A DNA stretch of 64,000 bases, taken from the NCBI RefSeq assembly GCF_003610895.1, contig NZ_MCAS01000002.1:186001-250000 (forward strand), read 5' to 3'. The stretch's first letter is position 1, and every line of letters starts with the position of its first letter. Shown here piece after piece: positions 17,404 through 26,623 of the stretch. This DNA comes from Paraburkholderia fungorum (lineage in GTDB: Bacteria > Pseudomonadota > Gammaproteobacteria > Burkholderiales > Burkholderiaceae). The notes under the pieces are model-generated. The model worked only from the letters and a program-made list of their open reading frames with translations. It had not been told where the DNA came from and did not search any database. The position numbers and the translations under genes are program-made.

Positions 17404-17533
17404 GATGCGCTCCTTATGATATGTAACGTCGCGCGATGTATGAGTTGGCCGATCCGATGCGCGACGCGTCGAAACCGTCCTGCGATACTGTGGTCCAGCG
17501 AAAGAACCCGTGCGCTTAGAGCCTCTATCAAAG

Positions 17534-18763
17534 TCAAAAACGCGTTGCCGAATAACGTGCGAGGTCGAGCGGCGGCGAGCGCTGCACGATCAGATCGGCG
17601 ACGATGCGCCCGCTCACCCCGGCCAGCGTCAAGCCGAGATGCTGGTGACCGAATGCGTAGATCACCCGCTCGCTCGCGCGCGAGCGTCCAAGTACCGGCA
17701 CACCGTCCGGCAGCGTCGGACGAAAGCCGAGCCAGCTGCTATCCGGTGTATCGAGCGCGGGTAAGGCGCGCTTCGAAGAAAACGTCAGCAGGTCGATCAG
17801 CGAGCGGTTGCGCGTGTCGCCGAAGCCCGCGAGTTCGACGGTGCCCGCCACACGCAGGCCATCGCTCATCGGCGTCATGTAGAAGCCGCGTTCCGCCCAG
17901 CCGACCGGCCGCGAAACCAGTTGCTGCGCGCCCGGGAAACGGACGTGATAACCGCGCTCCGTATCCAGCGGCACAGGGTCGCCGCATTGTTTGGCGAACC
18001 GGGCGGAACGCGCACCGGTCGCGATCACTACGTGAGTGAAACGCCGCGTCGCGCCGGCCACGCTCAGCGCCGCACCTTCCGCGGCGGGCTGCACAGCGTC
18101 GACCGTCGAACGTTCCAGCGTCAATCCTTGTGCGGCAAGTTGCTGATAGAGCGTCTGCAGAAAGCCTTGCGGATCGGAAAAATGCCAGCTATTGCTGAAC
18201 AGCACGCCGCGCTCGAATATCGGCGCGAGCGACGGTTCAAGCGCACGGATGTCGCTGCCCCCCAGCACGTTGAAGGTCACGCCGAGTTGTCGACGCAGAT
18301 TGAGCGCGGGGCGCGCGGCATCGAACGAAGCCGCATTCGAATACAGATAAAGACATTCACGGGACCGGACAAAACTCGCCAGTTCCGCGTCGGCAAGGAG
18401 AGGCGCATAACCGTCATGCGCACAGTCGAGTAACGCGGCGAGTGCACCGGCGCTTGCTTCGTAGCGCTGCGGCAGCGAACTCATCATGAAACGCGCCAGC
18501 CACGGCGCGAGATGAGGCAGATAGCTCCAACGCAGTCTGAACGGACTTTCTTTGGACAGCAGAAAGCGCGGCAGATCGCGAAACACGGACGGGTTGTTGA
18601 CCGGAATGCACGCATAGTGCGCGAAGGTTCCGGCATTGCCGAAAGACGCGCCCTGCCCCACGCCGGCCGGATCGAACAACGTGATTCGATGGCCGTCGCG
18701 CATCAGCGCCGCAGCGCTCGCAAGGCCGATGAATCCCGCACCGATGATGGCAATCTCCGACAT
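17534..18763 (-). CDS. D-amino-acid dehydrogenase-like FAD oxidoreductase (DadA family)
   Basis: A 409-residue flavoprotein of the DAO fold. The FAD dinucleotide-binding motif is at the start (IAIIGAGFIGLASAAAL), followed by the DadA-type GQGASFGNAGTFAHYACIPVNNP region. Near the C-terminus, WLGFRPTLPDGVPVLG and FGHQHLGLTLAGVSGRIVADL contact FAD and substrate. Such enzymes oxidise D-amino acids or related secondary amines and pass electrons to the respiratory chain. Its ATG overlaps the permease stop by one base (TGATG), so uptake and oxidation of the same amino acid is a fair inference. Substrate unknown. Confidence 0.88.
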   Translation of the reverse strand: MSEIAIIGAGFIGLASAAALMRDGHRITLFDPAGVGQGASFGNAGTFAHYACIPVNNPSVFRDLPRFLLSKESPFRLRWSYLPHLAPWLARFMMSSLPQRYEASAGALAALLDCAHDGYAPLLADAELASFVRSRECLYLYSNAASFDAARPALNLRRQLGVTFNVLGGSDIRALEPSLAPIFERGVLFSNSWHFSDPQGFLQTLYQQLAAQGLTLERSTVDAVQPAAEGAALSVAGATRRFTHVVIATGARSARFAKQCGDPVPLDTERGYHVRFPGAQQLVSRPVGWAERGFYMTPMSDGLRVAGTVELAGFGDTRNRSLIDLLTFSSKRALPALDTPDSSWLGFRPTLPDGVPVLGRSRASERVIYAFGHQHLGLTLAGVSGRIVADLIVQRSPPLDLARYSATRF

Positions 18764-20193
18764 CACTTGCGCCCTTCCATCGAGACGGCGCCGAGCGGCG
18801 ATAGATAACCCGTTGCGGTGCCGTCGCTTTGCCGGCGTTTTGCAGCCAGCCAATACGCTGTGGAAACGACGGCCAGACTCGCAAGGCTCGCCATCAATTG
18901 CGGGCGAAGTGCCGGATCGGCGCCCATTGCCGCGAGCACGCCGACAATCGCCGCCACAACGGCGTAGGAAAGCCAGGGGAACAGCCACATGCGCAGCGTG
19001 AGACGTTCCGGCTCGCTGCGTTCGATGCGCCGGCGAATGCGGATCTGTGCGCAGGCCGTCGTCAGATAAACGAACAGCATGACCGCACCGGACGCATTCA
19101 CGAGGAACAGAAATACGCCTTGTGGCGAGACGATCGCCGCGACAATGGCAAGGTAGCCCACCACGCTGCTCAACAACACAGCCAGTCGCGGCACTTTGTG
19201 TGGCGTCAGTTTGAGCAGCGCGCGCGGTGCGTCGTCACGCTCGGCGAGACGGAACAGAATCCGCGACGAAACGTACAAACCCGAGTTCAATGCGGACAGT
19301 ACAGCGACCAGCACGATAGCATTCATGATATCCGCGGCACCCGGTATGCGCATGGTTTCCAGCGCGGCGACAAACGGTGAATGGCCTGTGACGATGCTGC
19401 TCCACGGCACAATGCACGCGATCAGAAACATCGATCCGACATAGAACGTGATGACCCGCAGAATGACTGAGCGTGTCATGGCGGCGACGCTTTTCGCCGG
19501 ATCATCCGATTCAGCCGCGGCGATGGTGGCGATTTCCGCGCCGCCCACCGCGAAGATCACCGTCGGCACCGCTGCGAACACTGACATCGCACCGAACGGC
19601 ATAAAGCCGCGGTGGTCGACCAGGTTCGTCACCGCGCTGCCGGTATGACCGAAGCCGAACACGTAGGCTGCACCGATCGCAATGAACACGATGATGGCAG
19701 CCACCTTGATCGACGCGAACCAGAACTCGAACTCCCCGTACGACTTCACCGAAAGCAGATTGATCAGCGTCATCACCGATAGCAGCACGAGGCCGATCAC
19801 CCAGACCGGCGCCGGAATCCAGCGCTGCAAGATAGCCGCGCCCGCCACCGCTTCCACGGCGACCACGATCACCCAGAAGTACCAGTAGAGCCAGCCGCTG
19901 GTGAACCCAGCCCAATTGCCGAGGCCGATACGCGCATATTCGGTGAACGAACCGACGCCGGGCACCGCTAGCGCCATTTCGCCGAGCATGCGCATCACCA
20001 TCAGTACGACGATGCCGGCCACGAGATACGACAGGCACGCAGCCGGCCCAACCGTGCCGAGCGTTGCACTGCTGCCGACAAACAGACCCGCGCCGATGAT
20101 GCCGCCGAGCGCGATCATCGTGACATGCCGCTGGCGCAATGCGCTGCCAAGCTTGGGTGCGCTCTGGACTGGTGAGGACTGGGGGAAACTCAT
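18763..20193 (-). CDS. Amino acid permease (APC superfamily)
   Basis: A 476-residue inner-membrane transporter with about 12 helices. The N-terminal signature LRQRHVTMIALGGIIGAGLFVGSS and the GVGSFTEYA motif belong to the proton-coupled amino acid transporter (AAT/GABA permease) group. The ATG at 20193 has AGGAG upstream. It is first in a unit with the DadA-like dehydrogenase and divergent from the MocR regulator, with TTGTGTG repeats between the two starts. The likely role is uptake of the amino acid that the dehydrogenase oxidises. Confidence 0.92.
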   Translation of the reverse strand: MSFPQSSPVQSAPKLGSALRQRHVTMIALGGIIGAGLFVGSSATLGTVGPAACLSYLVAGIVVLMVMRMLGEMALAVPGVGSFTEYARIGLGNWAGFTSGWLYWYFWVIVVAVEAVAGAAILQRWIPAPVWVIGLVLLSVMTLINLLSVKSYGEFEFWFASIKVAAIIVFIAIGAAYVFGFGHTGSAVTNLVDHRGFMPFGAMSVFAAVPTVIFAVGGAEIATIAAAESDDPAKSVAAMTRSVILRVITFYVGSMFLIACIVPWSSIVTGHSPFVAALETMRIPGAADIMNAIVLVAVLSALNSGLYVSSRILFRLAERDDAPRALLKLTPHKVPRLAVLLSSVVGYLAIVAAIVSPQGVFLFLVNASGAVMLFVYLTTACAQIRIRRRIERSEPERLTLRMWLFPWLSYAVVAAIVGVLAAMGADPALRPQLMASLASLAVVSTAYWLAAKRRQSDGTATGYLSPLGAVSMEGRK

Positions 20194-20278
20194 TGCGATG
20201 CTCCTGCAGACAGAATCCGGACACTGCCTGGCGACACCTGAACACGCGCGCCACCAGACAAACTCTGACAACCAGAAT

Positions 20279-20322
20279 CACACAATATTTTTTTGTGTGC
20301 AATTAAAAACCACATTGTGTGG
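20279..20322. promoter_or_regulatory. Candidate MocR operator: three TTGTGTG elements
   Basis: The divergent region holds CACACAA (20279-20285) facing TTGTGTG (20293-20299) across seven bases. A further TTGTGTG (20315-20321) is in direct orientation 22 bases on, forming part of CCACATTGTGTGG. MocR/GabR proteins typically bind direct repeats about two helical turns apart. The position between permease and regulator genes fits control of both. Confidence 0.55.
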
Positions 20323-20501
20323 CCCTGGCATTTTCCCTGGATGGTCTGTGGCGCATTCCTTGCAGCCATGGACACCGCCGTGACCATGCCGTCCTGGTGA
20401 GCAGCTTTTTAAACGTTGCGCAGGTGCTTGTCTGGTATAGAATCGGCAAAATTCCGCACAATGGCGGACAAAGTCGATTTTGTATGGAGACATTGGTTCT
20501 T

Positions 20502-21905
20502 ATGGCTTCTGGCAAAGACACGGCGCGCGGGGCCAATGGGGCGCCGGCGCAGATGAAGCGCTCCACCTATGTCGAGGTGTCCAGCTCGATCGAGAACGAA
20601 ATTCGCAGCGGCGTGTATCCGCCGGGCAGCCGCTTGCCGCCGCAACGGCAACTGGCGACCGAACTGGGCATCAATGTGTCGACGGTGTCCCGCGCGTACA
20701 AGGAACTGCAGCTGCGCGGGCTGGTGATCGGCAGCAAGCGGCGTGGCTCGCTCGTAACGGGTGGCGCGATGCCGAGCGTCGAACCCGCGCAGGTGTCCGG
20801 CAACGCGGCGATCGATCTGACCGTCAACCGGCCGGCCACCGGCGAATTCCTGAACTGCCTCGCACGTACCCTGGCGGAATTGCCGCGCGATCCGCGCTAC
20901 CCGCAATTGCAGGAGTACCAGCCACCGCAAGGGCCCGCCTGGGCGCGCGCCGCGGGTGCCCGCTGGATGGCCGCGCCGGGCTTCGCGCCGGCACCTGACC
21001 ACGTGGTTGTCACGAGCGGCGCGCAGCACGGCCTGTATGCGGTGCTGAACAGCCTGATCGGCACTGACGGCGTGATCCTCGCCGATCAACTCACCTACTA
21101 CGGGCTGAAAGCTCTCGCGCCGGTGTTCCAGTTCGAGATCGTCGGCATGCCGAGCGATCGCGACGGACTCCTGACTGACGAGGTGGAGCGTGCCTGCCGG
21201 CGTATGCCGGTCAAGGCCATCTTCACGGTGCCGAATCTGCAGAATCCGACCGTGACGACGATGAGTCTCGAGCGGCGCATGGCGCTCGTCGACATTGCAC
21301 GACGGCATGGCGTGGCGATCATCGAGGACGACGTGTATGGGCCACTGGTTTCGCAGCGCCTGCCGACCATCGCGAGCCTGTGCCCGGAACTGACGTTCCA
21401 CCTCGCGGCGACTTCGAAGATTCTCGCGCCCGGCCTGCGGCTCGGCTACCTGCTGAGCCCGCCGGACAGCTCCGCGCTGTGTGCGGAGGCGGTACGCACT
21501 ACCGCATGGATGCCCGCGCCGATGTCGATGCTGATCGCGTCGATCTGGATCGAGGACGGCACCGCGCGCCACATCATGGACGCGCAGCTGGCCGAAATTC
21601 GCGCGCGACAGGATCTGGCCCGCGAGTTGTTGCCGCAGGAATTGCTGCAGACCGATCCGGCCTGCATGTTCGTGTGGCTCAAGCTGCCGCCGCCATGGCG
21701 TGCCGACGACTTTGCAGCGAATGCGAAAGCACGTGGCGTCGTGGTGATGCCGTCGTCGGCGTTTGCCGTGGACCGCTCGGAAATCGAGCACGGTGTGCGG
21801 ATCAACCTCGCCTGCGCGACGAGCCGCGATCAACTCGTCAGCGCATTGCGGCTGTTGACAGGTACGCTGAAGGATCGTCCCCGGGCCTTGTTCGGCACGA
21901 TCTGA
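20502..21905 (+). CDS. MocR family regulator (GntR HTH fused to aminotransferase domain)
   Basis: A 467-residue PLP-dependent regulator. The GntR winged helix (about 25-95) includes IENEIRSGVYPPGSRLPPQRQLATELGINVSTVSRAYKEL. The rest is a fold-type I aminotransferase domain. It has VTSGAQHGLY, the PNLQNPT segment, an EDDVYG motif and the PLP lysine in HLAATSKILAPGLRLGYL. It probably senses an amino acid as a PLP adduct and controls the divergent permease/dehydrogenase genes. An alternative ATG six codons earlier (20484) has no better ribosome site. GGAG lies about 11 bases before 20502. Confidence 0.92.
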   Translation: MASGKDTARGANGAPAQMKRSTYVEVSSSIENEIRSGVYPPGSRLPPQRQLATELGINVSTVSRAYKELQLRGLVIGSKRRGSLVTGGAMPSVEPAQVSGNAAIDLTVNRPATGEFLNCLARTLAELPRDPRYPQLQEYQPPQGPAWARAAGARWMAAPGFAPAPDHVVVTSGAQHGLYAVLNSLIGTDGVILADQLTYYGLKALAPVFQFEIVGMPSDRDGLLTDEVERACRRMPVKAIFTVPNLQNPTVTTMSLERRMALVDIARRHGVAIIEDDVYGPLVSQRLPTIASLCPELTFHLAATSKILAPGLRLGYLLSPPDSSALCAEAVRTTAWMPAPMSMLIASIWIEDGTARHIMDAQLAEIRARQDLARELLPQELLQTDPACMFVWLKLPPPWRADDFAANAKARGVVVMPSSAFAVDRSEIEHGVRINLACATSRDQLVSALRLLTGTLKDRPRALFGTI

Positions 21906-21967
21906 AACTCGATCACCATGTGCATGGAAATCGGTGCGGGGCGTCGAGCCGCCGCACGATCTTCTAG

Positions 21968-23335
21968 TCAGTTTTCGGCCACGCTGCTGTCTTCTCCCTC
22001 GCGCATGCCGTGCGAGATGAGCAGACGGTATAGCGTGGTGCGCGAAATGCCGAGCTCGCGCGCGGCGTCGCCGAGCCGCCCGCGATGGCGCAACAGCGCG
22101 AGTTCGATGGCCTGCCGTTCCGCCGTCTCGCGCGCCTGGGCGAGCGTCACGGGCACAACCTCCACGTAGTTGGAGAGTTCGAGGTCGTCCGCGCCGATCG
22201 TGCGCCCCTCCGACATCACAATCGCACGACGAACCCGGTTGATCAGTTCCCGCACATTGCCGGGCCAGTCGTATTGATGCATCGCTTCGATCGCGTCCGG
22301 CGCAAACCCGTACACCCGCCGGCTCGCATCTTTCCGGTAGCGATCCAGCGTGTACAGCGCGAGCAATTCGATGTCCTTGCCACGTGCGCGCAGCGGCGGC
22401 TCGTCGATTCTCAGCACGCACAGGCGGTGATACAGATCCGCGCGGAAACGCCCGTCGTCGGTCGCGGCCTCCATATCGACGTGAGTGGCCGAAATGATGC
22501 GCACGTCGACGTCGATCGAATCCTTGCCGCCCAGCCGGTCGATCGTGCTTTCCTGCAGGAAACGCAGCAGGCTTGACTGACTCTCCAGCGGCAAGTCGCC
22601 AATTTCGTCGAGAAACAGCGTGCCACCGTGAGCGGCCTCGACGCGCCCTATCTTGCGCTGGTTCGCGCCGGTGAACGCGCCGCGCTCGTAGCCGAACAAC
22701 TCGGACTGCAGCAGATGCGGCGGAATCGCGCCGCAGTTGATGGCGACGAACGGCGCGTCACGGCGCGGCGAGCGAGCGTGAATCGCCGCCGCGGTCAGCT
22801 CCTTGCCCGTACCGGATTCACCGTAGACAAAGACAGGCGCGTCGGTTGTCGCGACTTTGCGGATCGAGCGGAATAGCGCGAGCATGGCCTCGCAGGTGCC
22901 GATCATCTCGCCTTCGGCCATGGACGTATCGACGAAAAGGGGTTCGCCGAGCGAGATCATGCCGCAGGCATGGCCCACTGTATCGACGATCCTGTTGTTT
23001 GCAGCAGGGAGCGTCACGTAATCGAAGCAGTAGTCGCGCACCAGCCGGCGGATGGCGGCGTCATCGAGCTCCGGCGTGGCGGTCATTGCCACCCAGCCGA
23101 CATTCGGCAACGCGAGGCACTCTTCCAGCGCGGCCATCTCATGAACGTCGAACACGCTCGACAGATCGACCAGTCCGCCCGCAAGCGAGCCGTCGTCGAC
23201 AGCTCGCCGTACGTCTCGGACCGAGCCGATAACTTCGACCTCCCAATCGCGCTCCTCGAAGCTCGCCAGTAGATCCGGCGAAGCGTCGCGCGTGAAGTAG
23301 ATGACACGCCGCGTAATGGCCTTCATTGTCTGCAT
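21968..23335 (-). CDS. Sigma54-dependent Fis-family activator with VpsR-like N-domain
   Basis: A 455-residue enhancer-binding protein. The N-terminal 125 residues look like a degenerate receiver of the VpsR type. It opens RRVIYFTRDASPDLLASF and lacks a clear phosphorylation pocket. The AAA+ domain has Walker A GESGTGKE, the sigma54-contact loop RGAFTGAN and Walker B FLDEIGDL. The C-terminal Fis helix-turn-helix reads GDAARELGISRTTLYRLL. Relatives bind cyclic di-GMP and switch on exopolysaccharide or biofilm genes, but no such genes adjoin it. An ATG three codons later is an equally possible start. The orientation leaves a 200-base spacer to the epoxide hydrolase gene. Confidence 0.9.
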   Translation of the reverse strand: MQTMKAITRRVIYFTRDASPDLLASFEERDWEVEVIGSVRDVRRAVDDGSLAGGLVDLSSVFDVHEMAALEECLALPNVGWVAMTATPELDDAAIRRLVRDYCFDYVTLPAANNRIVDTVGHACGMISLGEPLFVDTSMAEGEMIGTCEAMLALFRSIRKVATTDAPVFVYGESGTGKELTAAAIHARSPRRDAPFVAINCGAIPPHLLQSELFGYERGAFTGANQRKIGRVEAAHGGTLFLDEIGDLPLESQSSLLRFLQESTIDRLGGKDSIDVDVRIISATHVDMEAATDDGRFRADLYHRLCVLRIDEPPLRARGKDIELLALYTLDRYRKDASRRVYGFAPDAIEAMHQYDWPGNVRELINRVRRAIVMSEGRTIGADDLELSNYVEVVPVTLAQARETAERQAIELALLRHRGRLGDAARELGISRTTLYRLLISHGMREGEDSSVAEN

Positions 23336-23544
23336 TGTTTTTTGTTTTCCCGCAGAGCCCGCGCTGAGGCGCGCTGCGCTCAGACCTTCGTCACTGCGTT
23401 GTTCCTGCTGCCTTGCCGATCATACGCGGCTGCCGGGACGCCGCGAGGCGCCCTGACGATATTTGAAGATTCAGTTCGGAATCGACTCCGGCCATGGCGA
23501 TCACACCAATCATCGCCGAGCCGATCATGCCATTGAATCGACGC

Positions 23545-24699
23545 TTAACGCCTCAATTTCCGGAAAAACCTGCGAATCTCGGTCGCGAGCTGATCCGGTT
23601 TTTCCATCGCGGCGAAATGGCCGCCGCCCGGCATGTCGGTCCATTGCACGACGTTGAAGGTCCGTTCGAGCCAACTGCGCGGCGGATGATTGATTTCCTT
23701 TGGAAAACGGGCGAATCCCACGGGCGGCACTACGCGCTGCCCTTCGGCGAAGCGCATTGGCTGCAGCCGGTTTTCCCAGTACATCTGTATCGCCGAGCCG
23801 ATACTCTGCGTGAACCAGTAAAGCGAAATGTTGGTGAGCAACTCGTCTTTCGAAAACACCCGCTCGACCTCACCATCGCAATCGCTCCATGCGCGAAACT
23901 TCTCGCCGATCCACGCGGCGAGCCCTATCGGCGAGTCGTTCAGCGAGGCCGCCACGGTCTGCGGTTTCGTGCCGTGCATATGGGCGTAGCCGCCTTCGAG
24001 CGCGCCCCACGCGTTTTTCTCCTGCAGATAGGCTTCCTCCGCGGGCGTGAGCGGCGTCTGCGCAGCGCCGCTTGCGGGTTCGTAGGAACTCGGCAAGAAG
24101 TTGAGATGAATACCGTCGACACGCTCAGGGTGCCGGGCCGCGAGCGCGATCGAGACGCCCGCGCCCAGGTCGCCGCCCTGGGCGCCAAAGCGTTCGTAAC
24201 CGAGGCCGCGCATCAGCGAGGCCCACAAATCCGCCACCTGAAACGCGGCAGTGCCGGCCTCGACGGGAGCCTGCGAGAAAGCGAAACCGGGCAGCGAGGG
24301 AACGACGACGTCGAACGCATCGGCCGGATCGCAGCCGAAGGCGGCCGGGTCGCATAAGCGGTCGAGCAGCGCGTGAAACTCGAAGAACGACCCCGGCCAG
24401 CCGTGCGTGATGACGAGCGGATAGCACGCCGGGCCAACGCCGCGTCGATGCACGAAGTGCACGCGCTGCCCTTCAACTTGGGCGAGAAATTGCGGCTGCA
24501 GATTCAAGCGGCGCTCCGCTTCGCGCCAATCGAAACGCCCGGCCCAGTACTGCGCCAGCTCGCGCAGCCACGCCGAATCGGCGCCTTGCAGCCACGCTGG
24601 CGACGGTGTCGCCGGAGCCCAGCGTGTCGCGCCAATACGCCTGCGAAGATCGTCGATGTCCGCGTCCGGCACGGCAATCTGAAACGGCTCTATCTGCAT
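23545..24699 (-). CDS. Epoxide hydrolase (EHN-domain alpha/beta hydrolase)
   Basis: A 384-residue enzyme matching microsomal-type epoxide hydrolases. The EHN lid domain (about 1-100) starts IEPFQIAVPDADIDDLRRRI. The alpha/beta core carries the oxyanion motif THGWPGSFFEF, and GGDLGAG holds the nucleophilic aspartate. A conserved PSLPGFAFS precedes the lid region, and the catalytic histidine is in MPGGGHFAAME near the C-terminus. It should open epoxides to diols in the cytoplasm. It is transcribed alone, so the natural substrate is not indicated. Confidence 0.92.
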   Translation of the reverse strand: MQIEPFQIAVPDADIDDLRRRIGATRWAPATPSPAWLQGADSAWLRELAQYWAGRFDWREAERRLNLQPQFLAQVEGQRVHFVHRRGVGPACYPLVITHGWPGSFFEFHALLDRLCDPAAFGCDPADAFDVVVPSLPGFAFSQAPVEAGTAAFQVADLWASLMRGLGYERFGAQGGDLGAGVSIALAARHPERVDGIHLNFLPSSYEPASGAAQTPLTPAEEAYLQEKNAWGALEGGYAHMHGTKPQTVAASLNDSPIGLAAWIGEKFRAWSDCDGEVERVFSKDELLTNISLYWFTQSIGSAIQMYWENRLQPMRFAEGQRVVPPVGFARFPKEINHPPRSWLERTFNVVQWTDMPGGGHFAAMEKPDQLATEIRRFFRKLRR

Positions 24700-24876
24700 G
24701 TCAGTTCATCCGGTACAGGGTGTGGGGATAACGGGCGCTTCGCGTTCGATCGTGCCGATCACGGCCATTCAGCGGCGGCGAAGGCGCGAAGCGGGCACAG
24801 CAATCTGCATGGTACACAAAGGGCGGCCGGAGAGCTTGCGCGCCTGGGGACTGAATAGGGTCAGCGGCGCAAATAG

Positions 24877-24902
24877 AAAAAGCCCACAAAATGCGGGCTT
24901 TT
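24877..24902 (-). terminator. Rho-independent terminator after porin
   Basis: AAAAGCCC (24878-24885) pairs with GGGCTTTT (24895-24902) around a nine-base loop. On the minus strand the stem is followed by a T run, giving a classic terminator 25 bases after the porin stop. Confidence 0.85.
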
Positions 24903-24926
24903 CAGCTTACGTCACGCACCGCCCGC

Positions 24927-26072
24927 CTAGAAGCGGTGACGGATACCTATCGTGCCGACCACCTGCGAGTTGGTCGACGAGGCGCTCACGCCGACGATGT
25001 CGGCGGTAATGCCGGAGTCGCCCACGCTGCCGACGTGCTGGTATGCCGCTTCAACATACACGTCGGTACGCTTGGACAACGCATAGTCCGTCTGCAGCGT
25101 GATCTGCTGGTACTTCGGGCTCGCGCCGTTCAGACTTGCATCGGTGAACGTGTACGCGCCCGACACCGTCCATGCCGGCGTGAAGGCGTAACGTGCATTC
25201 ACTTCATAGTTCGTGAAGCGCGCGCTGCCGGCGGTCAGCGCAAATCCGCTGCTCGTACCCGAGGCCGACGATCCGATCAAGGTGGGGTTGTTCAGTTGCG
25301 TCTGCGTGAACACGAGGCCGACGTTGGCCGCACCGAACGCATAATTCACGCCTGCGCCATAGGTGCGCTGACGGCTGGCGTTAAACGTGGAATCGCCGTT
25401 CGCCACGGCGCCGCTCGAGTTGGTCGTCGAGCCGCCGCCATTCAGTTGCAGATAGCCCGCGGCAACCTTCAGGCCGCCGAACGCGTACGACGCGCCCACG
25501 CTATAGGCGCGGCTATCGGCGAAGCCGCCCGCCGCATCCGAGAAGCCGTACAGGGCGCCGAACTTGAAGCCGCCATAGTCGACGCTCTGGAACTTGACCG
25601 CGTTGTTGATCCGCACCGAGTTGTTCAGGTTGTCGTTGTCATACGGGTGCGAGGCGAGCGTGCCGCCGTATTGCGTGCCATTGAGCGCGAGCGGCGCAAG
25701 ATAGTCGACTACGCTGTCGTACTGGCGCCCGAGCGTAAGCGAGCCGAACTGGTCGCTCGACAGGCCCACGAAGGCCTGGCGGCCGAACTCACGACCGTTC
25801 TGACCCAGCTTGCCGTTCGATAGATTGAAGCCGTCTTCCAGCACGAAGATCGCCTTCAGGCCGTTGCCCAAGTCTTCCGAACCGCGCAGGCCCCAACGGT
25901 CGCCGTTCAGCATGCCGCTGGCCTGCTGATAGTTGGCGCTGCCACCCGAATTGCTGGTGTAGGTCAGCCCCGTGTCGATCAGGCCGTATAACGTGACCGA
26001 GCTTTGTGCGTGGGCGGCACCCGCGGCGCCGACGAGTGCGAGCGAGAGGCCCGACAATACGAATTTATTCAT
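24927..26072 (-). CDS. Gram-negative general porin
   Basis: A 381-residue outer-membrane trimeric porin of the Burkholderia type. The signal peptide ends AAHAQSSVTLYGLIDTGL, the classical start of the mature barrel. It is followed by RWGLRGSEDLGNGLKAIFVLEDGF and by GRQAFVGLSSDQFGSLTLGRQYD, the second and third strands with the constriction loop beyond. The C-terminus is VGTIGIRHRF, ending in the Phe needed for BAM-dependent assembly. GGAGAG lies eight bases before the ATG. It has its own terminator and a long A/T-rich upstream region, so control is independent. Confidence 0.95.
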   Translation of the reverse strand: MNKFVLSGLSLALVGAAGAAHAQSSVTLYGLIDTGLTYTSNSGGSANYQQASGMLNGDRWGLRGSEDLGNGLKAIFVLEDGFNLSNGKLGQNGREFGRQAFVGLSSDQFGSLTLGRQYDSVVDYLAPLALNGTQYGGTLASHPYDNDNLNNSVRINNAVKFQSVDYGGFKFGALYGFSDAAGGFADSRAYSVGASYAFGGLKVAAGYLQLNGGGSTTNSSGAVANGDSTFNASRQRTYGAGVNYAFGAANVGLVFTQTQLNNPTLIGSSASGTSSGFALTAGSARFTNYEVNARYAFTPAWTVSGAYTFTDASLNGASPKYQQITLQTDYALSKRTDVYVEAAYQHVGSVGDSGITADIVGVSASSTNSQVVGTIGIRHRF

Positions 26073-26623
26073 TGATTTCTCTCCGGAATTCAATAGCGGA
26101 TGCCATTGAGTGGCGGAGAATATCCCACTGATCGAAATACTGTTTTTCAGTTAATTACGACGTTGCATTTGTGCGACGTCAGCGATTTTTTAGATTGCTG
26201 ATCATTTCACGGGAACGAGCAATCTTCTGTTGAAAATGAAATGGAGCGCACGCCTCTCACGGGTGTGTTTCAAAGGCCCTATTCGGCGATTTCCCGTAGA
26301 GCAGAGCCTGCGCGGGGTTAACAGGAAGCCCATTCCAACAACTTGCGCAGGTCACTTATAATTCCCATTAATTTTCACAGGAATTATTTGAAATATGAAT
26401 TAAGACAAATTAACCAATTCAGTCAATTGTTGCGCCAATCGAAAATAACCATTGTCAATTTTAAATGCACTACAAACCCACGCAAACGGCAAAAGCACAG
26501 ATGAACCGCATTTGCCGTCTAATTCGCAAAAAGGCCATGCACAATAGCCGGATAGTGAGACCGACGGGCTCACCTTGACGCGACTCATCGCGTCGTTGCG
26601 CTAACCCGCGGGCCTGCGCAATC
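26073..26623. other. Long A/T-rich region upstream of porin
   Basis: About 550 bases with a markedly A/T-rich core (26345-26470) in an otherwise G/C-rich window. An 8-bp inverted repeat, ATAATTCC (26358-26365) and GGAATTAT (26380-26387) with 14 bases between, could be a regulator site. A 62-codon minus-strand open frame at 26400-26588 has no ribosome site and is not called. Confidence 0.5.

Noticed and set aside
26400..26588. 62-codon minus-strand open frame in the A/T-rich region before the porin
   Set aside because: No ribosome site and composition unlike a protein. It overlaps the A/T-rich presumed regulatory DNA.
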